NCBI GenBank assembly: GCA_020741755.1
Contig: DYYI01000099.1
Span: 1 to 8,190, forward strand
Origin: Aliicoccus persicus_A
GTDB taxonomy: Bacteria; Bacillota; Bacilli; Staphylococcales; Salinicoccaceae
DNA length: 8,190 nt
Direction of reading: 5' to 3'
The notes below the pieces were generated by a model. It made no database searches, had not been told where the DNA came from, and saw nothing but the letters and a program-made list of their open reading frames with translations. Positions 1 through 7,220 of this stretch are shown here, in pieces; the stretch's first letter is position 1, and each line of letters begins with the position of its first letter. The position numbers and the translations under genes were made by a program.

Positions 1-2
1 AA

Positions 3-926
3 TTACGACAATGCTTTCGTAATGTTCGGTACGACTTGCTTCTTACGTGAGACAACACCTTCTAATATCGCAGTGTTGTCATCTAAAGTAACGTCAAATG
101 CTGCTTCAACGGCTTTATGGTCTTTACCCAAAGCGAGTACTTTAGAATCGGAAACTAAAATATTCGTGACAACAAGTATGAATAAGTCGTATTCTTCTCT
201 ATCTACTTCTGCATTGATTGCTGTTTCTAATTCTTGACGTCGTTCAAACACTTCATCAACGTCAACGACGTTAATCTGTGCGATGCGCACGTTCTTTTCA
301 TTAATTGCGAATGTTTTCGCATCTTGTCCGATCAGTTCGGCTGCAGTTTTATCTTTTGTTGATGCGCCAGCTTTCAGCATTTCAAGTCCGTACGTATCAA
401 CATCCACACCAGCAAGATCTGCAAGTGCGCGGCCTGTCTCTTCGTCTTCTTTAGTCGTTGTTGGTGATTTGAACAATAGCGTGTCTGAAATAACCGCAGA
501 CAACATCAAGCCTGCCATGTCTTTAGGAATGTCCAATCCTTCTTCTTTAAACACTTTATAAAGGATTGTTGCCGTACAGCCGACAGGTTCTGCTCTAAAG
601 TAGAGTGGGCTTTCTGTCTCAAAGTTAGAAATACGGTGATGATCATATACTTTTAAAATTTCAGCATTCTCGATATTTTTAGCCGATTGCTGGAATTCGT
701 TATGATCGACGAGCATCACGCGTTCGCCATCGATGACGCTATCGATAATTTTCGGTGCATCTACACCAAAATAATTTAAAGCAAATGCAGTTTCTTCACC
801 AATTTCACCAAGCATGACTGCTTCCACATCGTCATTGCCACGTGCTTTTTCGATATGTTCAAGCACGAGTGCAGATGTGACTGTGTCTGTATCTGGGTTT
901 TGGTGTCCAAAAATTTTAATTGACAT
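3..926 (-). CDS. ppaC: Manganese-dependent inorganic pyrophosphatase (family II)
   Basis: Cytoplasmic enzyme hydrolysing pyrophosphate to two phosphates, which drives PPi-releasing reactions forward. The 307-residue protein has the family II (DHH superfamily) pattern: GHQNPDTD at 7-14 (metal ligands H8, D12, D14), DHN at 74-76, DHH at 95-97, D148 in SDT, and the C-terminal substrate-binding SRKKQ at 293-297. These sit one residue before the numbering I recall for the Bacillus subtilis enzyme. Length is usual for the family and the frame is intact. The ATG has a strong AAAGGAG (935-941) 8 bases upstream. It starts 22 bases after the pncA stop, so it is probably the last gene of the MFS-pncA-ppaC unit. 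The stop is at 3-5, so any terminator lies outside the window. Family assignment is very secure; operon membership is inferred from spacing. Confidence 0.97.
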   Translation of the reverse strand: MSIKIFGHQNPDTDTVTSALVLEHIEKARGNDDVEAVMLGEIGEETAFALNYFGVDAPKIIDSVIDGERVMLVDHNEFQQSAKNIENAEILKVYDHHRISNFETESPLYFRAEPVGCTATILYKVFKEEGLDIPKDMAGLMLSAVISDTLLFKSPTTTKEDEETGRALADLAGVDVDTYGLEMLKAGASTKDKTAAELIGQDAKTFAINEKNVRIAQINVVDVDEVFERRQELETAINAEVDREEYDLFILVVTNILVSDSKVLALGKDHKAVEAAFDVTLDDNTAILEGVVSRKKQVVPNITKALS

Positions 927-948
927 AGTTAATACTCCTTTGATTAAG

Positions 949-1497
949 TTAAATAATTTCAGCAGCTAGACTATTTTTCATGTGGTCGAGCGCAACCGTG
1001 TGTCCATCCGGATTAAATGATGCCACACAATTTTCTAACACTTGGATATGATAACCTAAGTTATACGCGCCAATTGCAGTGTGCAGTACACAAATATCAG
1101 TAACAACGCCACCTAGTACTACTGTATCAATATTTCTCTCTCTAAGCAGTAAATCGAGATTTGTTCCTGCAAATGATGAATATCTTGTCTTGTCGATAAA
1201 GAACACATTATCGAGTGATTTAATCTCTTCAAAACGCTCGCCGACTTTTCCATATAAATCACGGCCCGCTGACCCTTCGATATTATGTGGTGGGAACAGC
1301 TTTGTTTCTGGATGATGCGGATCATTCTCCTTATGGATGTCCATCATGAAGAATATCGGTGCTTTTTTATCGACGAATTCATTGATCGCATTCACCATGT
1401 TTTCCTCGACATCTTGTGCTGGCTTTCCTGCAGTTAACTTTCCGTCATCTGCTACGAAATCGTAAGAGTAATCAATAATTATGAGTGCTTGATTCAT
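949..1497 (-). CDS. pncA: Nicotinamidase (isochorismatase-like cysteine hydrolase)
   Basis: Deamidates nicotinamide to nicotinate and ammonia, feeding NAD salvage. From the ATG at 1497 the protein has 182 residues with a complete nicotinamidase site: catalytic D9 (IIIDYSYDF), K103 (DKTRYSSF) and C136 (VTDICVLHT), and the metal-ligand set D53, H55, E64 and H71 (MDIHKEND, HPETK, FPPHN). These numbers coincide with those I recall for the Streptococcus pneumoniae enzyme, which separates it from generic isochorismatases. Its start lies inside the 3' end of the MFS gene (26-base overlap), suggesting translational coupling. An in-frame GTG at 1503 (2 residues longer) is better spaced from AAAGGA at 1510-1515 (6 bases, against 12 for the ATG), so the start is uncertain by two codons. 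The frame stays open to an ATG at 1563, but those extra residues look unrelated to the family. pncB and nadE across the control region support the NAD salvage role. Confidence 0.95.
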   Translation of the reverse strand: MNQALIIIDYSYDFVADDGKLTAGKPAQDVEENMVNAINEFVDKKAPIFFMMDIHKENDPHHPETKLFPPHNIEGSAGRDLYGKVGERFEEIKSLDNVFFIDKTRYSSFAGTNLDLLLRERNIDTVVLGGVVTDICVLHTAIGAYNLGYHIQVLENCVASFNPDGHTVALDHMKNSLAAEII

Positions 1498-2701
1498 GTT
1501 CACGATCCATCCTTTCTTTAAATTCCTCTGATAATATTTTCCTTCTCCATATAAATAATACATTACATATGAAGAGAATGACCACTATTACGCTGAAAAA
1601 GATAAAGTACGACGTTCCATTTGATGCGTCTATCAAAGCGCCACCGAGCACTGGTCCGGAGATGCTCCCGACACTAAAAAATATCCCAGCCATCAAGTTG
1701 CCGGCAGGAAGATTAAAGCGCGGCGTAATGTCTGTCATGTACGTGATACCAAGTGAATACATCGAACCTAAAAATGCACCGGCGAGTGCGAACAACACCA
1801 TGTACATTGGTAACGATGATTCTACAAATTCCAGTAGTATAAACACGGAACCACCGAGCAGCAGCAAGATACTGACTAATATCGGTCTGCCGATTTTATC
1901 TCCGAGTGCCCCGATTGGTATTTGGAATAGAATGGCTCCGAAACTAAATGCAGGTAAAATCCACGTGATGTCTGCATACTCGAGACCTTCTCTCAGTCCA
2001 TAGACAGGGAAGTTCGTATGCAATGAACCTTCTAAAACACCAAACATTAACGGAAATAAAAATACGACCCAACTTGATTTCAAAACGTTTTTAAAATTGA
2101 CCAGTGTTGAAATGAAACTAATCGGTACACCGTTGTCCGATGGTTTCTCATCTTTTGCACCTTTTAGTAAGAAGATGAGTGGCCAGGCGAGCATCGTTAA
2201 AGCACCGCTGACAATAAACGGCAGTGGTTCTGCAATTTCAACAAGCTCGCTGACTTTCGGTCCAATCATAAAACCTGCGCTGAAGAACAACCCGTAAAAG
2301 GCGATGACACGTCCGAGCTTGTGTCTCGGAGTCGTATCGGTCAGCCATGTCTGTGTGGAAAAATGTAGTGCATTGTCGGCCACACCGACGATCAGGCGTA
2401 ATATAAACCAAAAGATGATGCCATCTAATATTGGAAATGCCAAGAGTGCAAGTGAGACGATGAGCCCGCCGGAGACAATTAATTTTCGATAGCCATATTT
2501 TCTGAGTGGTACTTCTATGAAGAGTGCTGAAAGAAAAACTCCGATGTAGAGCCCGGATGCGTGGATACCACTTATTGATGCGTCGATTCCCCGATGTTCA
2601 AATACGTATGCGATGAGTGGTAGCAACATGCCCTGAGAAAATCCAGAAATCGCAACAATGATAGATAAAATGATAAACTTGGCACGAAAGCTATCTAACA
2701 T
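1472..2701 (-). CDS. MFS transporter, candidate nicotinamide/nicotinate importer
   Basis: Major facilitator superfamily integral membrane protein of 409 residues, the usual size for a 12-helix member. Hydrophobic segments lie roughly at 8-30, 45-64, 72-92, 95-110, 131-150 and 160-180. A central hydrophilic loop (about 181-208) follows, then segments at 210-228, 246-265, 273-292, 299-320, 333-355 and 365-385, and a charged cytoplasmic tail. GALGDKIGRP at 264-273 is the MFS motif A in the loop of the second half; the equivalent first-half loop (PLRKYGYRK, 65-73) is degenerate. The ATG has GGAGGA (2709-2714) 7 bases upstream. The gene's 3' end overlaps pncA by 26 bases. The sequence does not reveal the substrate. 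Placement at the head of a pncA-ppaC unit, divergent from pncB-nadE, makes a pyridine NAD precursor the best guess, but an efflux role cannot be excluded. I do not recognise it as a named family such as NiaP or PnuC. Confidence 0.9.
   Translation of the reverse strand: MLDSFRAKFIILSIIVAISGFSQGMLLPLIAYVFEHRGIDASISGIHASGLYIGVFLSALFIEVPLRKYGYRKLIVSGGLIVSLALLAFPILDGIIFWFILRLIVGVADNALHFSTQTWLTDTTPRHKLGRVIAFYGLFFSAGFMIGPKVSELVEIAEPLPFIVSGALTMLAWPLIFLLKGAKDEKPSDNGVPISFISTLVNFKNVLKSSWVVFLFPLMFGVLEGSLHTNFPVYGLREGLEYADITWILPAFSFGAILFQIPIGALGDKIGRPILVSILLLLGGSVFILLEFVESSLPMYMVLFALAGAFLGSMYSLGITYMTDITPRFNLPAGNLMAGIFFSVGSISGPVLGGALIDASNGTSYFIFFSVIVVILFICNVLFIWRRKILSEEFKERMDREHESSTHNY
1507..1515 (-). promoter_or_regulatory. 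Shine-Dalgarno of pncA, start-deciding
   Basis: On the minus strand AAAGGATGG lies within the end of the MFS gene. AAAGGA is 6 bases before an in-frame GTG (1501-1503) and 12 bases before the ATG (1495-1497) that matches family numbering. Spacing favours GTG and protein alignment favours ATG; only two residues are at stake. Confidence 0.6.
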
Positions 2702-2715
2702 AATCCATTCCTCCG

Positions 2716-2737
2716 AGATATACAGTGTGGTATATTT
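2716..2737. promoter_or_regulatory. Imperfect palindrome, possible operator between the divergent blocks
   Basis: Arms ATATAC (2718-2723) and GTATAT (2730-2735) are exact inverted copies separated by AGTGTG. One mismatch allows extension to 8-bp arms and a 22-bp total. It covers the candidate rightward -10 and lies in the untranslated leader of the leftward unit, where a bound repressor could affect both. A NAD-responsive regulator such as NiaR would make functional sense, but I cannot match this to a known binding motif. The region is AT-rich, so a 6-bp-arm palindrome could arise by chance. Confidence 0.35.
2728..2736 (+). promoter_or_regulatory. Candidate extended -10 element for the pncB operon
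   Basis: TGGTATATT fits an extended -10 (TG, one base, then TATATT against TATAAT). There is no good -35 about 17 bases upstream, as is tolerated for extended -10 promoters. It would start transcripts near 2743, giving pncB a leader of about 50 bases. It lies inside the right half of the imperfect palindrome at 2716-2737. No better rightward candidate is visible in this interval. Confidence 0.45.
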
Positions 2738-2752
2738 TATAGTAACGAATTG

Positions 2753-2761
2753 ATTATATCA
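2753..2761 (-). promoter_or_regulatory. Candidate extended -10 element for the MFS-pncA-ppaC operon
   Basis: Read on the minus strand this is TGATATAAT: a perfect TATAAT preceded by TG and one base. The -35 position is poor. Transcripts would begin near 2746, about 45 bases before the MFS start codon. A second AT-rich minus-strand candidate (TATAAA, further downstream) is weaker. The element faces the rightward candidate promoter, with predicted start points only a few bases apart. Confidence 0.55.
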
Positions 2762-2793
2762 TGCAAAAGATGAAACGAAAGAGGCGTAAATGA

Positions 2794-4257
2794 ATGTTCC
2801 AGAAAAATGATGACAGTCTTATGTTACACACGGATTTATATCAGATTAACATGGGAAAAGTTTATTTTGAGCAAGGGTTAGAAAATCGCAAAGCAGTATT
2901 TGATTTATATTTTAGAAACATGCCGTTTCGAAATGGCTATGCGGTATTTGCAGGTCTAGAGCGCATCGTAGAATACTTGGAGAATTTTAAATTCACAGAA
3001 AGTGATTTAGCGTATTTAAAAGATCAAGGCTATGATGATGCGTATTTAAATTATTTAAAAAATCTCAAGTTTTCCGGCAATGTACGCAGTGTTAAAGAGG
3101 GAGAAATCGTCTTTAACAATATGCCGTTACTTCAAATAGAAGCACCGATTATTCAAGCACAATTGATTGAAACTGCATTGTTAAACATCGTGAACTATCA
3201 GACGCTAATTGCAACGAAAGCAAATCGTATTCGCCAAATTGTACCAAATGACACGCTGATGGAGTTCGGCACGCGCCGAGCGCATGAGATGGACGCAGCG
3301 ATTTGGGGGGCGCGTGCATCGATTATCGGCGGATTTGACGGCACGAGTAACGTGCGTGCGAGCAAACTATTTAATGTCCCAGCATCAGGTACACATGCGC
3401 ATTCGATGATTCAAGCGTATGGTGATGATTACACTGCATTTAAAGCGTATGCGGAGACACACAAAAATTGTGTATTCTTAGTCGACACCTTTGATTCGTT
3501 GAAGTCAGGTGTACCGAATGCCATTAAAGTCGCAAAAGAGATGGGCGACAAGATTAATTTTATTGGTATTCGCTTAGACTCAGGGGATATTGCATATCTG
3601 TCTAAACAAGCGCGCAAAATGTTAGATGCAGCAGGATTCGAAGATGCACAAATTATCGTTTCAAACGATCTTGATGAAGTGACGATCATGTCGTTGCTCC
3701 AACAAGGTGCGAAAGTGGATAGCTGGGGTATCGGGACGAAGTTAATTACAGCCTACGATCAACCAGCACTTGGTGCCGTGTATAAATTAAGTGCGATTGA
3801 AAATGAGGAAGGCGTGCTCGAGAACCGTATTAAAATATCCGGTGACCCAGAAAAACTTACGACACCTGCAAAGAAAAATATCTATCGTATTATTAATAAA
3901 TCGACGGGCATGAGTGAAGGGGATTACATTACAGCATTCGAGGAGACGATCGATGAAAACGAACCGCTGCTCATGTTCCACCCAGTCTATACGATGAAGC
4001 GTAAAAGAGTTCGTAACTTTGAAAAAGTAGAGCTGTTACATGATGTCTATAAGGATGGTCAATGTGTATATGAGCACGAGTCAATCGAAGAGATGACAGC
4101 GCGCATGAACCGCGGTCTTGATTTACTTTGGGAAGAATATAAACGTTTCTTAAACCCAGAAAAATATCCAGTTGATTTATCGACGAAACTTTGGAATATA
4201 CGCCAAGATTTAATCAATAAAGTGAATGATGAAATGGATGAGGAATATGACGGATAA
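2794..4257 (+). CDS. pncB: Nicotinate phosphoribosyltransferase
   Basis: Cytoplasmic enzyme joining nicotinate and PRPP to give nicotinate mononucleotide and PPi, with ATP hydrolysis; the committed step of the Preiss-Handler pathway. The 487 residues match the longer Gram-positive type. Landmarks in order are TDLYQINMG at 13-21, FRNMPFRNGYAVFAG at 40-54, EFGTRRAHEMDAA at 157-169, GTHAHS at 199-204 (H203 aligns with the phosphorylated histidine of the family), VDTFDSLKSG at 230-239, IRLDSGD at 259-265, SNDLDE at 290-295 and GIGTKLITA at 312-320. The ATG follows GAGG (2781-2784) by 9 bases. An out-of-frame ATG at 2790 opens a six-codon ORF overlapping the start, probably by chance. The gene overlaps nadE by 11 bases and heads the rightward operon. 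Secure. Confidence 0.97.
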   Translation: MFQKNDDSLMLHTDLYQINMGKVYFEQGLENRKAVFDLYFRNMPFRNGYAVFAGLERIVEYLENFKFTESDLAYLKDQGYDDAYLNYLKNLKFSGNVRSVKEGEIVFNNMPLLQIEAPIIQAQLIETALLNIVNYQTLIATKANRIRQIVPNDTLMEFGTRRAHEMDAAIWGARASIIGGFDGTSNVRASKLFNVPASGTHAHSMIQAYGDDYTAFKAYAETHKNCVFLVDTFDSLKSGVPNAIKVAKEMGDKINFIGIRLDSGDIAYLSKQARKMLDAAGFEDAQIIVSNDLDEVTIMSLLQQGAKVDSWGIGTKLITAYDQPALGAVYKLSAIENEEGVLENRIKISGDPEKLTTPAKKNIYRIINKSTGMSEGDYITAFEETIDENEPLLMFHPVYTMKRKRVRNFEKVELLHDVYKDGQCVYEHESIEEMTARMNRGLDLLWEEYKRFLNPEKYPVDLSTKLWNIRQDLINKVNDEMDEEYDG

Positions 4258-5068
4258 ACAACGTGAAATTATCCAAACGCTACATGTAAAACCATCGATT
4301 GATGCGCAAGATGAAATAAGAGAAATCATTGATTTTATGAAAGACTACGTAAAACAACATCCATTCATAAAGAGTTTAGTCCTCGGTATATCGGGTGGCC
4401 AAGACTCTACATTGCTCGGCAAACTTGCACAGATGGCGGTTGAAGAACTGCGAGCGGAAACGAATGTTGACTATAAGTTTTATGCCGTGCGTCTGCCATA
4501 TGGTACGCAACATGATGATATGGATGCACGTGACGCAATTGAGTTTATTGCACCGACACATCCGGTGACAGTGAACATTAAAGAATCTGTAGATCATGGT
4601 GTTGCTGCACTAAAAGAAGCCGGTTTTAACTTGACTGAATTTCAAAAAGGTAACGATAAGGCGCGCGTGCGAATGAAAGTACAGTTTGCTATCGCCGCAA
4701 ACACGTCAGGCGTGGTACTCGGAACAGACCACGCTGCTGAAGCGGTGACAGGATTTTATACGAAGTTCGGTGACGGGGCGAGTGATTTAATGCCTTTATT
4801 TGGATTGAATAAACGACAAGGCCGTGCGATGCTTAGCGCACTCGGTGCACCGGAGCACTTGATTACGAAAATCCCGACAGCAGATTTAGAGTCCGATCGA
4901 CCACTGTTGTCTGATGAAGAAGCACTTGGTGTCACGTATGACGCAATCGACGACTTTTTAGAAGGTAAAGAAGTTTCAGATAGTGATTATGAAACGATTG
5001 TTGGATGGTACGAACGTACACAACACAAACGTGATCTACCGTATAACAGATATACAAATCCCGAATAG
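4247..5068 (+). CDS. nadE: NH3-dependent NAD+ synthetase
   Basis: Last step of NAD synthesis: adenylates the nicotinate carboxylate of NaAD with ATP, then amidates it with ammonia, releasing AMP and PPi. The P-loop SGGQDS is at 49-54, and FQKGNDKARVRMKVQF, LGTDHAAEAVTGFYTK and FGDGASDLMP form the NaAD/ATP site. There is no N-terminal glutaminase (nitrilase) domain, so free ammonia is used. The start at 4247 gives 273 residues, the length I recall for the S. aureus protein. In-frame ATGs at 4226, 4229 and 4238 would add 7, 6 or 3 residues. GAGGA (4240-4244) is only 2 bases from the 4247 ATG, unusually close, so translation probably depends on coupling to pncB, which it overlaps by 11 bases, or initiates at one of the upstream ATGs. 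Function is secure; exact start is less so. Confidence 0.96.
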   Translation: MTDKQREIIQTLHVKPSIDAQDEIREIIDFMKDYVKQHPFIKSLVLGISGGQDSTLLGKLAQMAVEELRAETNVDYKFYAVRLPYGTQHDDMDARDAIEFIAPTHPVTVNIKESVDHGVAALKEAGFNLTEFQKGNDKARVRMKVQFAIAANTSGVVLGTDHAAEAVTGFYTKFGDGASDLMPLFGLNKRQGRAMLSALGAPEHLITKIPTADLESDRPLLSDEEALGVTYDAIDDFLEGKEVSDSDYETIVGWYERTQHKRDLPYNRYTNPE

Positions 5069-5082
5069 ACAGGAGAATTCAT

Positions 5083-5730
5083 ATGTTAGAAATTATCAAT
5101 TCATCTATCTATACAGTGCTGCTCACGATTTTTATCATCCAAATCGTCTACGTCAGCTTGTTTACAATTCGTACAGTGATGGTGTTAAAAGGGTACAAAT
5201 TCATCGCGGCCGGCATCAGTATTGTCGAAGCATTTATTTATATCGTCGGACTCGGGCTTGTGCTTGATAATTTAGATAACATCATCAATATTATCGTCTA
5301 TGCGCTCGGGTACGCATCGGGTATTATGGTCGGTCTAATTATTGAGCAAAAGATTGCCCTTGGCTATGTTGTTGTCAATGTGACAACCGCTGAAAAAGAT
5401 AAAGACCTACCCAATCATTTTAGAACGCTCGGATACGGTGTGACACATGCGACAAGCTATGGTCGAGATGGAGAACGCACATCGATGCAAATTTTAACAC
5501 CAAGAAAATATGAGAAGAAACTCATCGAAACCATTCAGGAAATCGATGATCGTGCATTTATTGTGTCATACGAACCGAAAAATATTTCTGGTGGTTTCTG
5601 GACGAAACAAGTGAGACGCAGCAAGCTAGAGGATTATGAACCGGAACACGTTGAAGACGTGTTAGACCTTGAACAAGCGTATTCAGAAACGGCGAAAGAT
5701 GGAGACGAAGATGGCAAAAAAGAAATTTAA
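5083..5730 (+). CDS. UPF0316 membrane protein (DUF5698 + DUF2179)
   Basis: Protein of 215 residues, of unknown function, resembling the UPF0316 family (B. subtilis YebE and the S. aureus protein next to nadE). Three hydrophobic segments (about 9-31, 38-61 and 66-88) form the membrane part; the second contains the family-like run around AGISIVEAFIYI (43-54). A soluble DUF2179-type domain (about 95-165) follows, with the recognisable GYGVTHATSYGRDGER at 117-132. The last 40 residues are highly charged. AGGAG at 5071-5075 is 7 bases before the ATG. The gene follows nadE by 14 bases and overlaps the next gene by 20. A membrane anchor with a small cytosolic domain suggests a sensor or regulatory role, but that is inference from architecture. 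Family assignment is good. Confidence 0.88.
   Translation: MLEIINSSIYTVLLTIFIIQIVYVSLFTIRTVMVLKGYKFIAAGISIVEAFIYIVGLGLVLDNLDNIINIIVYALGYASGIMVGLIIEQKIALGYVVVNVTTAEKDKDLPNHFRTLGYGVTHATSYGRDGERTSMQILTPRKYEKKLIETIQEIDDRAFIVSYEPKNISGGFWTKQVRRSKLEDYEPEHVEDVLDLEQAYSETAKDGDEDGKKEI
5701..5704 (+). promoter_or_regulatory. Shine-Dalgarno fixing the start of the NETI-motif gene
   Basis: GGAG lies 6 bases before the ATG at 5711, inside the coding sequence of the preceding membrane protein. The frame is open to an ATG at 5669, but the 14 extra residues would be the out-of-frame reading of the upstream gene's tail. The 5711 start fits the family N-terminus. Confidence 0.65.
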
Positions 5731-5887
5731 AGTTGAAGACAATGAATCATTAGAAGATTGCTTGGCACGTATGAAAGAAGAAGGTTATACACCAGTAAGG
5801 CGTATGGAAAAGCCTGTGTTTAAAGAAGAGAACGGTGAAACAGTCGTGTCGCATCAAGAGATTGTATTTGAAGGTAAGAAGCTATAA
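5711..5887 (+). CDS. Small NETI-motif protein (YebG-like)
   Basis: Soluble, charged protein of 58 residues of the NETI-motif family, known as YebG in B. subtilis, where it likewise lies between a UPF0316 gene and pur genes. Function is unknown. The recognisable core is VEDNESLEDCLARMKEEGY (8-26) followed by TPVRRMEKPVF (27-37) and IVFEG near the C-terminus. The four residues naming the family read NESL here, a conservative variation. It overlaps the upstream gene by 20 bases and ends 15 bases before purB, so all three are probably translated from one message. Its constant position beside purine genes hints at a link to nucleotide metabolism, but nothing in the sequence shows a catalytic or nucleic-acid-binding site. 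Confidence 0.85.
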   Translation: MAKKKFKVEDNESLEDCLARMKEEGYTPVRRMEKPVFKEENGETVVSHQEIVFEGKKL

Positions 5888-5893
5888 AAGGAG
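5888..5893 (+). promoter_or_regulatory. Shine-Dalgarno supporting the GTG start of purB
   Basis: AAGGAG lies 9 bases before GTG 5903. No ATG is available nearby in that frame, and the resulting N-terminus (MIARY) matches the family (MIERY in B. subtilis, as recalled). Confidence 0.8.
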
Positions 5894-5902
5894 AGGTTTC
5901 GT

Positions 5903-7201
5903 GTGATTGCAAGGTATACAAGACGTGAAATGGGCGATGTTTGGAGCGAACAAAACCGCTATGTGGCATGGTTGGAAGTTGAAATTTTAGCGGCCGAAGC
6001 ATGGGCAGAACTCGGTTTTATCCCGAAAGAGGATGTCCAAAAGATTCGAAAAAATGCGAGTGTTGATGCCGAGCGAATTCACGAAATTGAACAAGAAACG
6101 CGTCACGATGTCGTTGCGTTTACTCGTCAAGTTTCAGAGACGCTAGGCGATGAGAAGAAGTGGGTGCACTATGGGCTCACATCAACAGATGTTGTCGATA
6201 CGGCGCAGAGCTTCGTATTAAAACAAGCGAACGACCTTTTATATAATGGGCTGTTGCGCATGCGGGAAGTCTTAAAGGCAAAGGCGTTGGAACATAAAGA
6301 CACAATCATGATGGGACGCACACATGGTGTACACGCTGAACCGACGACGTTCGGTGTCAAGATGGCGCTATGGTATAAGGAATGGGAACGAAACATCAAG
6401 CGCTTTGAAGCGGCGCGTGCTGACGTTGAAGTCGGAAAGATGAGCGGTGCGGTCGGAACGTTTGCAAACATTCCAAATGACATTGAAGAATATGTGTGTG
6501 AAAAGCTAGGCATCGGGTATGCGGAAGTTTCAACGCAAACATTGCAGCGAGATCGTCATGCACATTACATAGCGACACTCGCCCTCATTGCGACATCACT
6601 GGAAAAGTTTGCGGTAGAAATCAGACACTTGCAGCGCACGGAACTGCGTGAAGTAGAAGAATCATTTGGCAAAGGTCAAAAGGGTTCAAGTGCGATGCCG
6701 CACAAACGTAATCCGATCGGTTCAGAAAATATTACTGGACTCTCACGAGTCATTCGTGGCTATATGACAACAGCGTATGAAAATGTGCCGCTTTGGCATG
6801 AGCGTGATATTTCACACTCGTCTGCTGAACGAGTCATGTTGCCAGATGTGACAATTGCACTGGATTACATGTTGCACCGATTTGCGAACATCATTGAAAA
6901 CCTATCCGTTTTCGCTGATAATATGAAAGAGAATATCGATAAGACATTTGGTCTCGTCTATTCTCAAAAAGTCATGCTCACATTGATCAATAAAGGATTA
7001 TCACGTGAAGCAGCATACGACTTAGTTCAGCCAAAAGCGATGGAATCTTGGGAGTCGCATCGACCGTTTAAACAACTATTAGAACAAGATTCACGCATTA
7101 CAGAAATTCTCAGTGACGATGAACTTGAGGCATGTTTTGATAAAACGCAAGACTTAAAGCGCATCGATATCATTTTCAAACGGGCTGGGTTAATTTCATA
7201 A
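5903..7201 (+). CDS. purB: Adenylosuccinate lyase
   Basis: Homotetrameric cytoplasmic enzyme of the fumarase/aspartase superfamily. It splits fumarate from SAICAR in IMP synthesis and from adenylosuccinate in AMP synthesis. The 432 residues match B. subtilis PurB nearly end to end. Visible are TRHDV with H68, GLTSTDVVDT at 91-100, GRTHGVHAEP with catalytic H141, TQTLQRDRHA at 211-220, and the superfamily signature GSSAMPHKRNP (261-271) containing the catalytic serine of the mobile loop. Translation starts at GTG. It lies 15 bases after the NETI gene and 19 before the carboxypeptidase gene, with no other pur gene in the window, as I recall for staphylococci. No promoter, riboswitch or PurR-type leader fits in the 15-base gap, so expression probably depends on the upstream genes unless an internal promoter exists. 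Confidence 0.97.
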   Translation: MIARYTRREMGDVWSEQNRYVAWLEVEILAAEAWAELGFIPKEDVQKIRKNASVDAERIHEIEQETRHDVVAFTRQVSETLGDEKKWVHYGLTSTDVVDTAQSFVLKQANDLLYNGLLRMREVLKAKALEHKDTIMMGRTHGVHAEPTTFGVKMALWYKEWERNIKRFEAARADVEVGKMSGAVGTFANIPNDIEEYVCEKLGIGYAEVSTQTLQRDRHAHYIATLALIATSLEKFAVEIRHLQRTELREVEESFGKGQKGSSAMPHKRNPIGSENITGLSRVIRGYMTTAYENVPLWHERDISHSSAERVMLPDVTIALDYMLHRFANIIENLSVFADNMKENIDKTFGLVYSQKVMLTLINKGLSREAAYDLVQPKAMESWESHRPFKQLLEQDSRITEILSDDELEACFDKTQDLKRIDIIFKRAGLIS

Positions 7202-7220
7202 ACATAAAGGGTGTAAAATT

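Noticed and set aside
1498..1563. N-terminal extension of pncA to an ATG at 1563
   Set aside because: The added residues come from the out-of-frame reading of the MFS tail, do not look like the nicotinamidase N-terminus, and would bypass the better ribosome site at 1507-1515.
1079..2492. Plus-strand open frames opposite pncA and the MFS gene
   Set aside because: They are antisense shadows of strongly supported genes, without ribosome sites or recognisable motifs.
2790..2810. Six-codon upstream ORF overlapping the pncB start
   Set aside because: It is too short and has a similar distance to the same ribosome site. There is no sign of attenuation, and it is most simply explained by an AT-rich leader.
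4983..5267. Rightward frame overlapping the nadE end and the UPF0316 start
   Set aside because: Both genes it overlaps have family matches and proper ribosome sites. This frame has neither.
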